This document shows, piece by piece, positions 35,356 through 45,588 of a stretch of DNA of 64,000 nucleotides. The stretch comes from Streptococcus infantis. Lineage in GTDB: Bacteria; Bacillota; Bacilli; Lactobacillales; Streptococcaceae. How positions within the stretch are numbered: position 1 is the stretch's first letter; each line of letters begins with the position of its first letter. The notes under the pieces were generated by a model. That model worked only from the letters and a program-made list of their open reading frames with translations, was not told where the DNA came from and did not search any database. Where the stretch lies: assembly GCF_021497965.1 (NCBI RefSeq), contig NZ_CP046525.1, positions 248,001-312,000 on the forward strand, given 5' to 3'. A program made the translations under genes and the position numbers.

Positions 35356-36420
35356 ATGACAACATTATTTTCTAAAATCAAAGAAGTAACAGAACTTTCT
35401 GCTATCTCAGGTCATGAAGCACCTGTACGTGCTTATCTTCGTGAAAAATTAACACCTCATGTGGATAAAGTCGTGACTGATGGATTGGGGGGTATTTTTG
35501 GGGTTAAACACTCAGAAGCAGCCAATGCACCTCGTGTTTTAGTGGCGTCTCACATGGATGAAGTTGGTTTCATGGTTAGTGAAATCAAAGCAGACGGGAC
35601 CTTCCGAGTAGTCAGCATTGGTGGTTGGAACCCTATGGTTGTTAGTAGCCAGCGTTTCAAACTCTTTACACGCGAAGGACGTGAAATCCCAGTAATTTCA
35701 GGTTCAGTTCCTCCACATTTGACTCGTGGCACAGGTGGACCAACTATGCCAGCTATTTCAGATATCGTTTTTGACGGTGGTTTTGCGGATAAGGCAGAAG
35801 CTGAAAGTTTCGGTATCCGTCCAGGAGATACAATTGTTCCAGATAGTAGTGCTATCCTAACTGCTAATGAAAAAAATATCATCTCAAAAGCTTGGGATAA
35901 CCGTTATGGTGTTCTCATGGTTAGTGAGTTGGCTGAAAACTTGTCAGGTCAAAAACTAGGAAATGAACTTTACCTTGGGGCTAACGTCCAAGAAGAAGTT
36001 GGACTTCGTGGTGCCCACGCATCTACAACAAAATTTGATCCAGAAGTATTCCTTGCTGTAGACTGTTCACCAGCAGGTGATGTCTATGGTGGCCAAGGCA
36101 AGATTGGTGACGGAACCTTGATTCGTTTCTACGACCCAGGTCACTTGCTTCTCCCAGGCATGAAGGACTTCCTTTTGACAACTGCTGAAGAAGCTGGTAT
36201 CAAATACCAATACTATTGTGGAAAAGGTGGTACAGATGCAGGAGCAGCTCATCTGAAAAATGCTGGTGTTCCATCTACAACAATTGGTGTCTGCGCTCGT
36301 TATATCCACTCTCACCAAACCCTTTATGCAATGGATGACTTCCTTGAAGCTCAGTCCTTCCTACAAGCCTTGGTTAAAAAATTAGATCGCTCTACTGTAG
36401 ATTTGATCAAAAATTATTAA
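35356..36420 (+). CDS. pepA: Glutamyl aminopeptidase (M42 family)
   Basis: Cytosolic, tetrahedral metallopeptidase that removes N-terminal Glu/Asp from peptides, complementing the Ami peptide importer. The 354-residue protein has the M42 metal motifs: VASHMDEVGFM (first His/Asp), SKAWDNRYG (bridging Asp), NVQEEVGLRGA (catalytic and metal Glu), AVDCSPAGD and the late CARYIHSHQTLYAMDD histidine. Length is typical. The gene has its own promoter and is followed by a small gene after 24 bp. Confidence 0.94.
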   Translation: MTTLFSKIKEVTELSAISGHEAPVRAYLREKLTPHVDKVVTDGLGGIFGVKHSEAANAPRVLVASHMDEVGFMVSEIKADGTFRVVSIGGWNPMVVSSQRFKLFTREGREIPVISGSVPPHLTRGTGGPTMPAISDIVFDGGFADKAEAESFGIRPGDTIVPDSSAILTANEKNIISKAWDNRYGVLMVSELAENLSGQKLGNELYLGANVQEEVGLRGAHASTTKFDPEVFLAVDCSPAGDVYGGQGKIGDGTLIRFYDPGHLLLPGMKDFLLTTAEEAGIKYQYYCGKGGTDAGAAHLKNAGVPSTTIGVCARYIHSHQTLYAMDDFLEAQSFLQALVKKLDRSTVDLIKNY

Positions 36421-36444
36421 ACTGAAAAGATGGAAGTGATGGGT

Positions 36445-36741
36445 ATGGAAGAACCAAACCTAGAAACCTTGATACGGGACCTTTACAATCATGCCCGTCA
36501 AAACTTGAGTGAAGATTTAGTGGCTGCACTCCTAGAAACTGCTAAGCAGTTGCCCAGCACTAATGAGCGATTGCTAGCAGTCCGACTTTCAGGGTTAGTC
36601 ACACTTGAACTACTCAAGAATCCTAGAACACCTGCGCCAGAGTTAGTCAATCTGGCCCGCTATATCAAAAAGGAAGAAGCTAGGTACAAGGGTGCAGCTG
36701 CCTCTTCCTTTATGATTGGAGAGTTATTTAAAATGCTTTGA
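36445..36741 (+). CDS. Small helical protein, possible bacteriocin immunity protein (EntA_Immun-like)
   Basis: A 98-residue all-helical protein from the ATG at 36445 (GGAAG nine bases upstream; earlier ATGs at 36430 and 36439 have poor sites). The size, four-helix pattern and the NLARYIKKEEARYKG C-terminal part resemble the enterocin A/pediocin immunity family, which protects cells from class IIa bacteriocins, but similarity is only by eye. No bacteriocin gene is nearby. It follows pepA by 24 bp and may share its transcript. Its stop codon lies within the terminator stem. Confidence 0.6.
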   Translation: MEEPNLETLIRDLYNHARQNLSEDLVAALLETAKQLPSTNERLLAVRLSGLVTLELLKNPRTPAPELVNLARYIKKEEARYKGAAASSFMIGELFKML

Positions 36742-36766
36742 TTCGAAAGAATCAAAGTATTTTTTA
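36733..36766. terminator. Bidirectional terminator between the small immunity-like gene and the Na/Pi gene
   Basis: TGCTTTGATTC-GAAA-GAATCAAAGTA with T6 on the plus side and an A-rich flank for minus-strand use. It serves converging genes and includes the stop codon of the plus-strand gene. Confidence 0.85.
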
Positions 36767-36768
36767 TC

Positions 36769-38400
36769 TTAGATTTGTTCAGCCAAAACCTTTTCAGCAA
36801 GGTTCATAGCGTGGTCTGACACACGAGTATAGTGTGAAATAATGTCGATAAAGTTGACACCTGCTTGGGTAGAACATTCGCCGTTATTAAGACGTTTGAT
36901 GTGGGTCTTACGAAGAACACGTTCCATCTTGTTAATAGCTTCATGACGTTCGATAAGAGACTCGGCCATCTCGAGGTCGTTATTCTCTACACTTTCGAGA
37001 GCATCTTTAACGAACTCACTTGTTTGACGGTAAATATCTTCCAACTCTTCTAAGGCAGAGCTAGAGAAGTGAACATTCTTACGTTGTAAGTAGTCGTTGA
37101 GATTAATTAATGCTTCTGCGTGGTCTCCGATACGTTCCAAGTCACGAGAAGAGTCAAGGATATTTGTTAAGACTTCACTCTCTTTTTGACTCAATGCTTC
37201 ACTAGAAAGAGTAATGAGGTAGCGCGTTAATTTCTCATCGATTGTATTGATAGCTTCTTCAGTCTTGTGTCCTTTTTCAGCTACTTTTTCGTTAGAATTG
37301 ATGATGTAGTCGTAAGAAAGGTCAAATGCTTTAACAGCATAGTTTCCAAGGTGGAGAAGTTCTTTCTTGGCATTTCCTAGGGCGATAGAAGGAGCTTGTT
37401 GGATTAGTTGTTCATCCAGATAAAGAGGTTCGTATTTAACAACTTCATCTTCACCAGGGATTAGCTTGGTAACAAAGTAGGCTAGGGCACCGATGAATGG
37501 GAATTGTACAATGGTATTACTTACGTTGAAGGCACCATGTGAGAAAGCGATAGTCATCTCTGGTGAGAGGTGAAGTAAAGCTTGGAAGTACTCAATCATC
37601 GAAGTGAATGGGCCCAACAAGATTAAGCAGAGGATAGTTCCCAAAACGTTAAAGGTAACATGTGATGCTGCAACTCGTTTAGCAGAAACGTTTGCTCCGG
37701 CTGCTGCGATAATAACTGTTAAGGTTGTACCGATATTGTCCCCAAATAGGATTGGTAGAGAACCTTTGAGGTCGAGGAAACCACCTGCATAGAGACCTTG
37801 TAGAATCCCGATAGTTGCAGAAGATGCCTGAATCAGTACGGTAATGACAGCACCAGCCACAACTCCCAAGATAGGATTTTGACCCAAGGTAACCATGTAT
37901 TCCTTGAACTGAGGTAAGTCTTTAAGTGGACTCATACCAGCACTAATGAGGTTGAGGGCATAGAAGATACCACCAACACCAAAAAGAATACGTCCAATAT
38001 TGTTTACAGTACGATTTTTTGTAAAGAATAAGAACATAGTTCCAAGGAAAATCAAGGGTAGGGCATACTCACCAAGTTTGAAACCGATGATAAATGACGT
38101 TACGGTCGTACCAATATTGGCTCCCATGATAATTCCGATAGCCTGTCTTAGAGTTAAGAGACTAGCGCTGACCAGTCCAACTGTAATAACCGTTACACCG
38201 GTACTCGACTGAATCAGGGCAGTAACGACAATCCCCACTAGGACCCCTAAGAAAGGATTACTTGTGTACTTATCAATGTAATAACGAAGGCGATCTCCAG
38301 CAGCTTGTTGCAAACCGTCTCCCATGGTCTTGATACTATACAAAAATAGTCCCAGACCACCTAAAAAGTGAAAAATAATTTCCTGCCAATTAATGGACAT
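36769..38400 (-). CDS. Na/Pi cotransporter family protein (NptA-like) with PhoU-like domain
   Basis: Sodium-coupled phosphate transporter family. The 543-residue protein has two inverted transport repeats, each with the QSST-type motif (ALIQSSTGVTVI and VLIQASSATIGI), about nine hydrophobic segments to residue 335, then a soluble PhoU-like helical domain (about 350-543) with repeated charged helices. The start is the ATG ending at 38400, with CGGAGGAAAAAGGAA upstream; nine extra upstream codons are excluded. It converges on the pepA unit. Confidence 0.9.
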   Translation of the reverse strand: MSINWQEIIFHFLGGLGLFLYSIKTMGDGLQQAAGDRLRYYIDKYTSNPFLGVLVGIVVTALIQSSTGVTVITVGLVSASLLTLRQAIGIIMGANIGTTVTSFIIGFKLGEYALPLIFLGTMFLFFTKNRTVNNIGRILFGVGGIFYALNLISAGMSPLKDLPQFKEYMVTLGQNPILGVVAGAVITVLIQASSATIGILQGLYAGGFLDLKGSLPILFGDNIGTTLTVIIAAAGANVSAKRVAASHVTFNVLGTILCLILLGPFTSMIEYFQALLHLSPEMTIAFSHGAFNVSNTIVQFPFIGALAYFVTKLIPGEDEVVKYEPLYLDEQLIQQAPSIALGNAKKELLHLGNYAVKAFDLSYDYIINSNEKVAEKGHKTEEAINTIDEKLTRYLITLSSEALSQKESEVLTNILDSSRDLERIGDHAEALINLNDYLQRKNVHFSSSALEELEDIYRQTSEFVKDALESVENNDLEMAESLIERHEAINKMERVLRKTHIKRLNNGECSTQAGVNFIDIISHYTRVSDHAMNLAEKVLAEQI

Positions 38401-38444
38401 TTCCTTTTTCCTCCGAAGAATAATCACGGAATTTCTCCCATTCT

Positions 38445-38473
38445 ATTTTAAAGGATTAATAGCAATCTAACAA
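38445..38473 (-). promoter_or_regulatory. Promoter of the Na/Pi cotransporter gene
   Basis: On the minus strand TTGTTA, a 17-bp spacer and TAAAAT. The whole 350-bp gap 38401-38752 up to pgk is AT-rich and otherwise holds only an imperfect hairpin (GAGAAAGAGAAAA with TTTTTCTATCTC, about 38664-38697) and the pgk promoter; no gene is seen. Confidence 0.65.
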
Positions 38474-38710
38474 GTAGTAAATAGTAAATTTTAATAAAAA
38501 TGTAATGAATCTTTTATTAAAAAGTATCATTTAGTTGGGATATTATTATTCCAACTAGTAAGCATTTAATGATTTTTTGGATGAAAATTTAAAATTAGTG
38601 AGAGTTCCGATTATCTAACAATCACTAGTTTTATACTCTTATTTTTAAAGTAATAGACTAATCGAGAAAGAGAAAAGTTTAAGGTTTTTCTATCTCTTTT
38701 ATTGATTTTG

Positions 38711-38719
38711 TGATATAAT
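38711..38719 (+). promoter_or_regulatory. Extended -10 promoter of pgk
   Basis: TGATATAAT 33 bp before the pgk ATG; AAGAAGGAGTC is the ribosome binding site. Confidence 0.75.
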
Positions 38720-38752
38720 TAACACGTAAAAAAAAAGAAGGAGTCATATCTA

Positions 38753-39952
38753 ATGGCAAAATTGACTGTTAAAGACGTTGACTTGAAAGGGAAAAAAGTT
38801 CTCGTTCGTGTTGACTTCAATGTTCCTGTAAAAGATGGCGTGATCACTAACGATAACCGTATCACTGCAGCTCTTCCAACTATCAAGTATATCCTTGAAC
38901 AAGGTGGACGTGCAATCCTCTTCTCTCACCTTGGACGTGTAAAAGAAGAAGCAGATAAAGAAGGTAAATCACTTGCTCCTGTAGCTGCTGACTTGGCTGC
39001 TAAATTGGGTCAAGAAGTTAAATTTATTCCAGGTGTTACTCGTGGTGCTGAATTGGAAGCAGCTGTTAACGCTCTTGAAGATGGACAAGTTCTCTTGGTT
39101 GAAAACACTCGTTACGAAGATGTTGATGGCAAGAAAGAATCTAAAAATGATCCTGAACTTGGTAAATACTGGGCATCACTTGGAGATGGTATCTTCGTAA
39201 ATGATGCATTTGGTACAGCTCACCGTGCACACGCATCTAACGTTGGTATCTCTGCAAACGTTGAGAAAGCTGTTGCTGGATTCCTTCTTGAAAACGAAAT
39301 TGCTTACATCCAAGAAGCAGTTGAAGCTCCAGAACGTCCATTCGTAGCGATCCTTGGTGGTTCAAAAGTTTCAGACAAGATCGGTGTGATCGAAAACTTG
39401 CTTGAAAAAGCTGATAAAGTTCTTATCGGTGGTGGGATGACTTACACATTCTACAAAGCACAAGGTATCGAAATCGGTAACTCACTTGTAGAAGAAGACA
39501 AATTGGATGTCGCTAAAGCTCTTCTTGAAAAAGCAAACGGCAAATTGATCTTGCCAGTTGACTCAAAAGAAGCAAACGCATTTGCTGACTACACTGAAGT
39601 GAAAGATACTGAAGGTGAAGCAGTAGACCCAGGTTTCCTTGGTTTGGATATCGGTCCTAAATCTATCGCTAAATTCGACGAAGCTTTGACTGGTGCGAAA
39701 ACAGTTGTATGGAACGGACCTATGGGTGTATTTGAAAACCCTGACTTCCAAGCTGGTACAATCGGTGTGATGGACGCTATCGTGAAACAACCAGGTGTTA
39801 AATCAATCATCGGTGGTGGTGACTCAGCTGCCGCAGCGATCAACCTTGGACGTGCAGACAAGTTCTCATGGATCTCTACTGGTGGTGGAGCATCAATGGA
39901 ACTTCTTGAAGGTAAAGTTCTTCCAGGACTTGCAGCCTTGACTGAAAAATAA
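38753..39952 (+). CDS. pgk: Phosphoglycerate kinase
   Basis: Glycolytic kinase that makes ATP from 1,3-bisphosphoglycerate; a moonlighting surface protein in streptococci. The 399-residue protein has [14 protein letters not shown], the FSHLGR substrate loop, [28 protein letters not shown] and the GGGDSAAA nucleotide site. Codon choice is strongly biased (GGT, GAA, AAA, CTT), as expected for a very highly expressed gene. It is monocistronic between a promoter and terminator. Confidence 0.97.
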   Translation: MAKLTVKDVDLKGKKVLVRVDFNVPVKDGVITNDNRITAALPTIKYILEQGGRAILFSHLGRVKEEADKEGKSLAPVAADLAAKLGQEVKFIPGVTRGAELEAAVNALEDGQVLLVENTRYEDVDGKKESKNDPELGKYWASLGDGIFVNDAFGTAHRAHASNVGISANVEKAVAGFLLENEIAYIQEAVEAPERPFVAILGGSKVSDKIGVIENLLEKADKVLIGGGMTYTFYKAQGIEIGNSLVEEDKLDVAKALLEKANGKLILPVDSKEANAFADYTEVKDTEGEAVDPGFLGLDIGPKSIAKFDEALTGAKTVVWNGPMGVFENPDFQAGTIGVMDAIVKQPGVKSIIGGGDSAAAAINLGRADKFSWISTGGGASMELLEGKVLPGLAALTEK

Positions 39953-39960
39953 GAACATAG

Positions 39961-39991
39961 AAAAAGGAGGACTTAAATTCTCCTTTTTTTG
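39961..39991 (+). terminator. Terminator of pgk
   Basis: AAAAAGGAG pairs with CTCCTTTTT around GACTTAAATT, with T7 at the end. Confidence 0.88.
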
Positions 39992-40025
39992 CGCTCTTTT
40001 AAAGTTTGGGAGTACCGATGGATAA

Positions 40026-40055
40026 TTGGACAGAATCCAAAAAAAACAGTAAAAT
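40026..40055 (+). promoter_or_regulatory. Possible promoter of the folate operon
   Basis: TTGGAC, an 18-bp spacer and TAAAAT upstream of folP. Moderate match only. Confidence 0.5.
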
Positions 40056-40084
40056 AGAGGAATACCAATCTAAATGAAATTTGA

Positions 40085-41038
<954 letters not shown>

Positions 41039-41039
41039 G

Positions 41040-42338
41040 ATGAATAAAAACGAAACGAATCAGTGGATAGCAAACTATCGGACAGATCAACCGCATTTCG
41101 GCTTGGAGAGGATGGTGGAATTGTTAGCCTTACGTGGCAATCCCCATCTTAAGCTCAAGGTTATCCACATCGGTGGAACCAATGGTAAGGGATCTACCAT
41201 AGCTTTTTTGAAAAATATGTTGGAAAAGATGGGACTAAGAGTTGGTGTCTTTAGCTCTCCCTATCTGATTCATTATACGGATCAGATAGCCATTAATGGG
41301 GAGTCAATCCCAGAAGCTAAACTAGAAGTCTTAATGTCGGAATATCGCTCACTACTTGAAGGGGAGTACGCTCCTGCCTTACAAGGAACGACAGAATTCG
41401 AGATTATCACTACTATAGCCTATGATTACTTTGCCTCAGAGCAAGTTGATGTGGCTATTATGGAAGTTGGTATGGGTGGACTTTTGGATAGTACCAATGT
41501 ATGTCAGCCTATTCTAACAGGTATCACAACCATTGGACTGGATCATGTAGCTTTACTTGGTGATACTTTGGAAGCCATCGCAGAGCAGAAAGCAGGCATT
41601 ATCAAGCCAGGAGTTCCTCTTGTAACGGGGAACATTGTCCCAGAAGCCTTGGCGGTTATTGACCAAATTGCGGAAGCAAAACAGGCTCCTAGCCTGTTCT
41701 ATGGGGATGCCTATCAGGTTAGCCATCATGAAAGTATTGTCACTGGAGAGGTATTTAACTATACAAGTTCTGTTAGACAAGGTCGCTTTCAAACAGGTCT
41801 GCTTGGTTTGCACCAGATTGAGAATGCTGGAATGGCACTAACTTTGTTGGATGCCTATTGTCAAGAGACTGGGCGAGAATTGCCAGAAAATGATTTAGTG
41901 GCTCAAGCTTTAGAGGAAACAAGCTGGCCTGGACGTTTAGAAGTTGTTTCTAGAAAACCCTTGATGATTTTAGATGGGGCCCACAACCCCCATGCCATCA
42001 AGGCTTTATTGGAAACTTTGGAAGAACGATTTGCTGACTATCACAAGGAAATCCTCTTTACTTGTATTAAAACCAAGGCTTTAGAGGATATGTTAGATTT
42101 ATTAGAGAACTTACCAGATACTAATCTTACACTAACACATTTTGATGATGGTCGAGCAACGGATGAAGAAGTGCTAAAGAAAGTAGCTTATTCTAGAAAT
42201 CTTAGCTACCAGAGTTGGCAGGCATTTCTAGACCAAAATATGATAGATGACGAAGAGAAAAAAACAGTTAGGATAGTCACGGGCTCCTTGTATTTCTTGA
42301 GCCAGGTGAGAGCCTATCTAATGGAGAGGAAAAACTAG
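41040..42338 (+). CDS. folC: Folylpolyglutamate synthase/dihydrofolate synthase
   Basis: Adds glutamate to dihydropteroate and to folates with ATP. The 432-residue Mur-ligase-like protein has the P-loop HIGGTNGKGST, the SSPYLIHYTDQIAING omega loop, MEVGMGGLLDSTN, GLDHVALLGDT and the C-terminal ILDGAHNPHAIKAL. It begins one base after the folP stop. Corresponds to pneumococcal sulB. The next gene, folE, starts 3 bp after its stop. Confidence 0.95.
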   Translation: MNKNETNQWIANYRTDQPHFGLERMVELLALRGNPHLKLKVIHIGGTNGKGSTIAFLKNMLEKMGLRVGVFSSPYLIHYTDQIAINGESIPEAKLEVLMSEYRSLLEGEYAPALQGTTEFEIITTIAYDYFASEQVDVAIMEVGMGGLLDSTNVCQPILTGITTIGLDHVALLGDTLEAIAEQKAGIIKPGVPLVTGNIVPEALAVIDQIAEAKQAPSLFYGDAYQVSHHESIVTGEVFNYTSSVRQGRFQTGLLGLHQIENAGMALTLLDAYCQETGRELPENDLVAQALEETSWPGRLEVVSRKPLMILDGAHNPHAIKALLETLEERFADYHKEILFTCIKTKALEDMLDLLENLPDTNLTLTHFDDGRATDEEVLKKVAYSRNLSYQSWQAFLDQNMIDDEEKKTVRIVTGSLYFLSQVRAYLMERKN

Positions 42339-42341
42339 AGA

Positions 42342-42896
42342 ATGGATACACAAAAGATTGAGACAGCTGTAAAAATGATTATCGAAGCGGTCGGCGAAGA
42401 TGTCAACCGCGAAGGCTTACAGGAAACTCCTGCTCGGGTAGCTCGCATGTATCAAGAGATTTTTTCAGGACTTGGTCAAACTGCAGAGGAACACTTGTCA
42501 AAATCTTTTGAGATTATTGATGATAATATGGTAGTGGAAAAGGATATCTTTTTCCATACCATGTGTGAACATCACTTTTTGCCATTTTATGGAAAAGCTC
42601 ATATCGCCTACATCCCGGATGGTCGTGTGGCAGGTTTATCTAAGCTGGCACGTACAGTTGAAGTTTATGCAAAGAAACCACAAATTCAAGAACGTTTGAA
42701 TATTGAAGTGGCTGACGCCTTGATGGACTATCTTGGTGCTAAGGGGGCTTTCGTTGTGATTGAGGCGGAACATATGTGTATGAGTATGCGTGGTGTTCGA
42801 AAACCAGGAACTGCAACCTTGACTACAGTAGCTCGTGGAGTGTTTGAAACAGATAAGGATCTTCGAGACCAAGCGTATCGCCTCATGGGGCTATGA
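42342..42896 (+). CDS. folE: GTP cyclohydrolase I
   Basis: First step of folate synthesis: GTP to 7,8-dihydroneopterin triphosphate. The 184-residue protein has zinc ligands C75, H78 (MCEHHFLPF) and C146 ([10 protein letters not shown]), the [19 protein letters not shown] stretch and the typical RGVRKPGT sequence. AGAGGAAAAAC lies before the ATG. It is sulC of the pneumococcal cluster, so the operon supplies both the pterin and its coupling enzymes. Confidence 0.97.
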   Translation: MDTQKIETAVKMIIEAVGEDVNREGLQETPARVARMYQEIFSGLGQTAEEHLSKSFEIIDDNMVVEKDIFFHTMCEHHFLPFYGKAHIAYIPDGRVAGLSKLARTVEVYAKKPQIQERLNIEVADALMDYLGAKGAFVVIEAEHMCMSMRGVRKPGTATLTTVARGVFETDKDLRDQAYRLMGL

Positions 42897-42934
42897 AAAT
42901 CGCTTCAAACGAATTTTTCTAGAAAGGACTAGTT

Positions 42935-43756
42935 ATGGATCAATTGCACATTAAGGATCTGGAAGTTTTCGCCTTTCATGGACTCTTCCCTAGTGAGAAG
43001 GAATTAGGGCAAAAGTTTGTCATTTCAGCTAGCTTATCCTATGATATGACAAAGGCTGCGACGGAGTTAGACTTGGAGTCTTCTATCCATTATGGGGAAC
43101 TTTGTCAGCAATGGACGACTTGGTTCCAGGAAACCACTGAAGACCTGATTGAAACAGTAGCCTACAAACTAGTAGAGCGCACTTTTGAGACCTACCCTAT
43201 CGTTCAAGAAATTGAGCTAGAACTTAAAAAACCATGGGCACCTGTCCATTTACCACTAGATACCTGTTCAGTAACCATCCATCGTCGTAAACAACGAGCT
43301 TTTATCGCTCTAGGAAGTAATATGGGTGATAAGACAGCTAATCTTGAGCAAGCGATTGATAAAATGCGAGCTCATGGCATCCATGTTCTCAAGGAGTCTA
43401 GCGTAATTACGACTGAACCTTGGGGCGGGGTAGAGCAAGCTAGCTTTGCCAATCAAGTCATTGAAGTGGAAACCTGGTTGCCAGCTCCAATCTTGTTAGA
43501 AACCTTGTTGGCGATTGAGTCAGAAATGGGACGAGTTAGAGAGGTACATTGGGGACCACGCTTGATTGACTTGGATTTGCTATTTGTAGAGGACCAAGTG
43601 ATCTATACTGACGCCCTCATCTTGCCACATCCCTATATTCCCGAGCGTCTCTTTGTCCTAGAATCCCTTCAAGAAATAGCTCCGCATTTTATTCATCCAG
43701 TGCTAGGACAACCGATTCGTCACTTGTATCGTCAATTGGAGAAAGAAAATGCCTAA
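42935..43756 (+). CDS. folBK: Bifunctional dihydroneopterin aldolase/HPPK
   Basis: Fusion of two consecutive enzymes of folate synthesis, as in pneumococcal SulD. The N-terminal FolB part (1-117; [37 protein letters not shown]) aldolises dihydroneopterin; the C-terminal FolK part (121-273; [46 protein letters not shown]) pyrophosphorylates the product with ATP. 273 residues in all. The last 8 bp overlap the next gene. Confidence 0.95.
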   Translation: MDQLHIKDLEVFAFHGLFPSEKELGQKFVISASLSYDMTKAATELDLESSIHYGELCQQWTTWFQETTEDLIETVAYKLVERTFETYPIVQEIELELKKPWAPVHLPLDTCSVTIHRRKQRAFIALGSNMGDKTANLEQAIDKMRAHGIHVLKESSVITTEPWGGVEQASFANQVIEVETWLPAPILLETLLAIESEMGRVREVHWGPRLIDLDLLFVEDQVIYTDALILPHPYIPERLFVLESLQEIAPHFIHPVLGQPIRHLYRQLEKENA

Positions 43757-45032
43757 GTTTTCCGAAACTTATAGTAAATGGAGAAGTCTAGGGGAGGGAG
43801 CGCTAGCTATTATCCTTGGTCTTCTCCTGATTTGTTTTGGGCAGATAGTACCGAGATTGGGTTACCAGCTATTGATGGGTTACTTTTTCTTGTCAGCAGT
43901 TTGGCATTTATTGACACGATGGTTTCAGGAAAAGTCCCGTAGAGAAAATATTTTTGTAACATTAGCCAAGCTCTTTGTTGCTGTCATCCTATTTGATTCT
44001 GTCATTCTGCAGGGAATAGCCCTCTATTTCTTAGTCATTGCTATTGGAAGTTATCAATTGTGTACTGGTCTGATTAGCCTGATTACTTGGTTGATTTATC
44101 GGAAGAATCATATTCGCCCAAGGGTCAATTACTTATTCGATGCTTTGTGGATGATGGGATTTGGTCTCTACAGTGTCTCCCCTTTCCATGATGCGACAAA
44201 TTTTGAGTTACTCTTACTTGGTTTTTACTTGATCATGTTGGGAGCGAGCAGTGTCAGGGATGGTTTCTTTTTTGAAAAAGTGAGAAGCAATCCCAAGCTG
44301 AAGCGCAGAATGAGAATGACACTGCCTATATTTGTGACAGCTTTGATTCCCATTAACACCTTACGAAAGTGGAATGAAACCTTAGCGACCCATCAAACGG
44401 AAGAAAGTCAAGTACATTCAGAGAGAAAAAATGAAAAATCAGTTGATCTAGAAATTTTTATCCATGCCTCAGAATCGTCCTTCTTCTTGGCAATGGGTCA
44501 TGTAGATATCTGTTATCAAGGTCAGGTTATTTCTTATGGTTCTTATGACCCGCACTCAGAACGTTTGTTTGGTACGATTGGTGATGGGGTTCTCTTTAAG
44601 GCAAATCGAGAAAAGTATATCGAACTCTGTAAGAGAGAAAGTCAAAAAACTCTCTTTGTCTATGGCTTGAGCTTGTCTGAACAACAGAAAAAGGCAATCG
44701 AAGAGCGATTGAAAGAAATAGAGAATCTTTTAATCCCTTGGGAACCAAGTTCGCAGTTGATGAAAAGAAGAGAAGGAGAAATCAAACATACTTACTCTTA
44801 TCAATTGAAACATGAAGCAGATGCCAGTCTCTATAAGTTTAAATCGTCTAAATACAAAACCTATTTTGTCCTTAGTACCAACTGTGTTCTGCTAGCAGAT
44901 TCTATCGTTGGAGAGGCTGGAACGGATATCCTAAGCCCACAAGGTTTTATCGTTCCTGGAACCTATCAGGACTATCTAGATTTAGAATTTAAGAAACCAA
45001 GTGGGATCGTGGTCAGTCGATCCGTTTATTAA
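43749..45032 (+). CDS. Membrane protein with HdeD-like N-terminus and putative permuted papain-fold hydrolase domain
   Basis: A 427-residue protein I can only partly place. Residues 15-175 hold about six hydrophobic segments in an HdeD/DUF308-like pattern ([40 protein letters not shown]). A short linker (205-230) leads to a soluble domain (232-427) with the motif [22 protein letters not shown] (H251) and, far downstream, [13 protein letters not shown] (C379). A His before a Cys in this context is the order seen in circularly permuted NlpC/P60-like hydrolases (LRAT, DUF4105), so a cysteine-hydrolase function is inferred, not shown. It overlaps folBK by 8 bp, although it has no evident link to folate. 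Confidence 0.7.
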   Translation: MPKFSETYSKWRSLGEGALAIILGLLLICFGQIVPRLGYQLLMGYFFLSAVWHLLTRWFQEKSRRENIFVTLAKLFVAVILFDSVILQGIALYFLVIAIGSYQLCTGLISLITWLIYRKNHIRPRVNYLFDALWMMGFGLYSVSPFHDATNFELLLLGFYLIMLGASSVRDGFFFEKVRSNPKLKRRMRMTLPIFVTALIPINTLRKWNETLATHQTEESQVHSERKNEKSVDLEIFIHASESSFFLAMGHVDICYQGQVISYGSYDPHSERLFGTIGDGVLFKANREKYIELCKRESQKTLFVYGLSLSEQQKKAIEERLKEIENLLIPWEPSSQLMKRREGEIKHTYSYQLKHEADASLYKFKSSKYKTYFVLSTNCVLLADSIVGEAGTDILSPQGFIVPGTYQDYLDLEFKKPSGIVVSRSVY

Positions 45033-45038
45033 CAAAAT

Positions 45039-45067
45039 AAAACTCTAGTCAAGAGACTAGAGTTTTT
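45039..45067. terminator. Bidirectional terminator between the folate operon and the DUF960 gene
   Basis: AAAACTCTAGTC-AAGA-GACTAGAGTTTTT, perfect stem with A and T flanks for both directions. Confidence 0.92.
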
Positions 45068-45383
45068 AAAATAGGTCATTTTCTTCAGGGAGGAGAATGG
45101 TTTCCTTTCCATCTATATCCATTACAAGTACTTTGGGTGGATACAAAGGATCAAAACGATGATTGAAATCAAAGTCAATCGTTGTAGGCAGATGTTTACT
45201 AGAAAAGCGGAAGGTGATAGAGCCTTCGTTATTTAATAGTCGAAATTCCAATTCATCTTCTAATTCAAAAACATGCTTTAAAAAATGATCGATAATATAC
45301 CAGATTGAGTCGATAACATCATCTGGGAGATTAGTTACTACACCAAAACTGGCACAACGTCGATGCGAATCCGTGAAAGCCAT
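45066..45383 (-). CDS. DUF960 family protein
   Basis: A 105-residue cytosolic protein of a Firmicute family of unknown function. The signature N-terminus is present (MAFTDSHRRCASFGVVTNLP, then DDVIDSIWYIIDHFLK). The rest is acidic, with beta-rich ITFRFSSKHLPTTIDFDFNH and the late PPKVLVMDIDGKETILLPEEN. The ATG has GGAGGCATCG-type sequence upstream on the minus strand. It is convergent with the folate operon and divergent from ccpA. Confidence 0.82.
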   Translation of the reverse strand: MAFTDSHRRCASFGVVTNLPDDVIDSIWYIIDHFLKHVFELEDELEFRLLNNEGSITFRFSSKHLPTTIDFDFNHRFDPLYPPKVLVMDIDGKETILLPEENDLF

Positions 45384-45507
45384 CGATGCCTCCTACTTCA
45401 TTTTTTAATAATCATACTGCAAACATCTCTAAAAATCAAGAAAAGTAAACTGATTTCAGAAAATATGATTTACAGTAAAATTTTTTCAAAGAAAGTTTAT
45501 ATATCCC

Positions 45508-45522
45508 TTGAAAATGCTTACA
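45508..45522 (+). promoter_or_regulatory. cre site on the -35 box of ccpA
   Basis: TTGAAAATGCTTACA matches the cre consensus WTGNAANCGNWNNCW at all fixed positions but one (T for C in the central CG). It contains the -35 box of the ccpA promoter, so CcpA should repress its own gene. Confidence 0.6.
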
Positions 45523-45536
45523 ATAAATGGTAAACT
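45508..45536 (+). promoter_or_regulatory. Promoter of ccpA
   Basis: TTGAAA, a 17-bp spacer and TAAACT, followed by a roughly 45-nt leader and GAAAGGAAACG before the ATG. Confidence 0.7.
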
Positions 45537-45588
45537 AGAGGTAGTGTAAACATGAAAACAAAATTTTCAACATTAGAAAGGAAACGGT

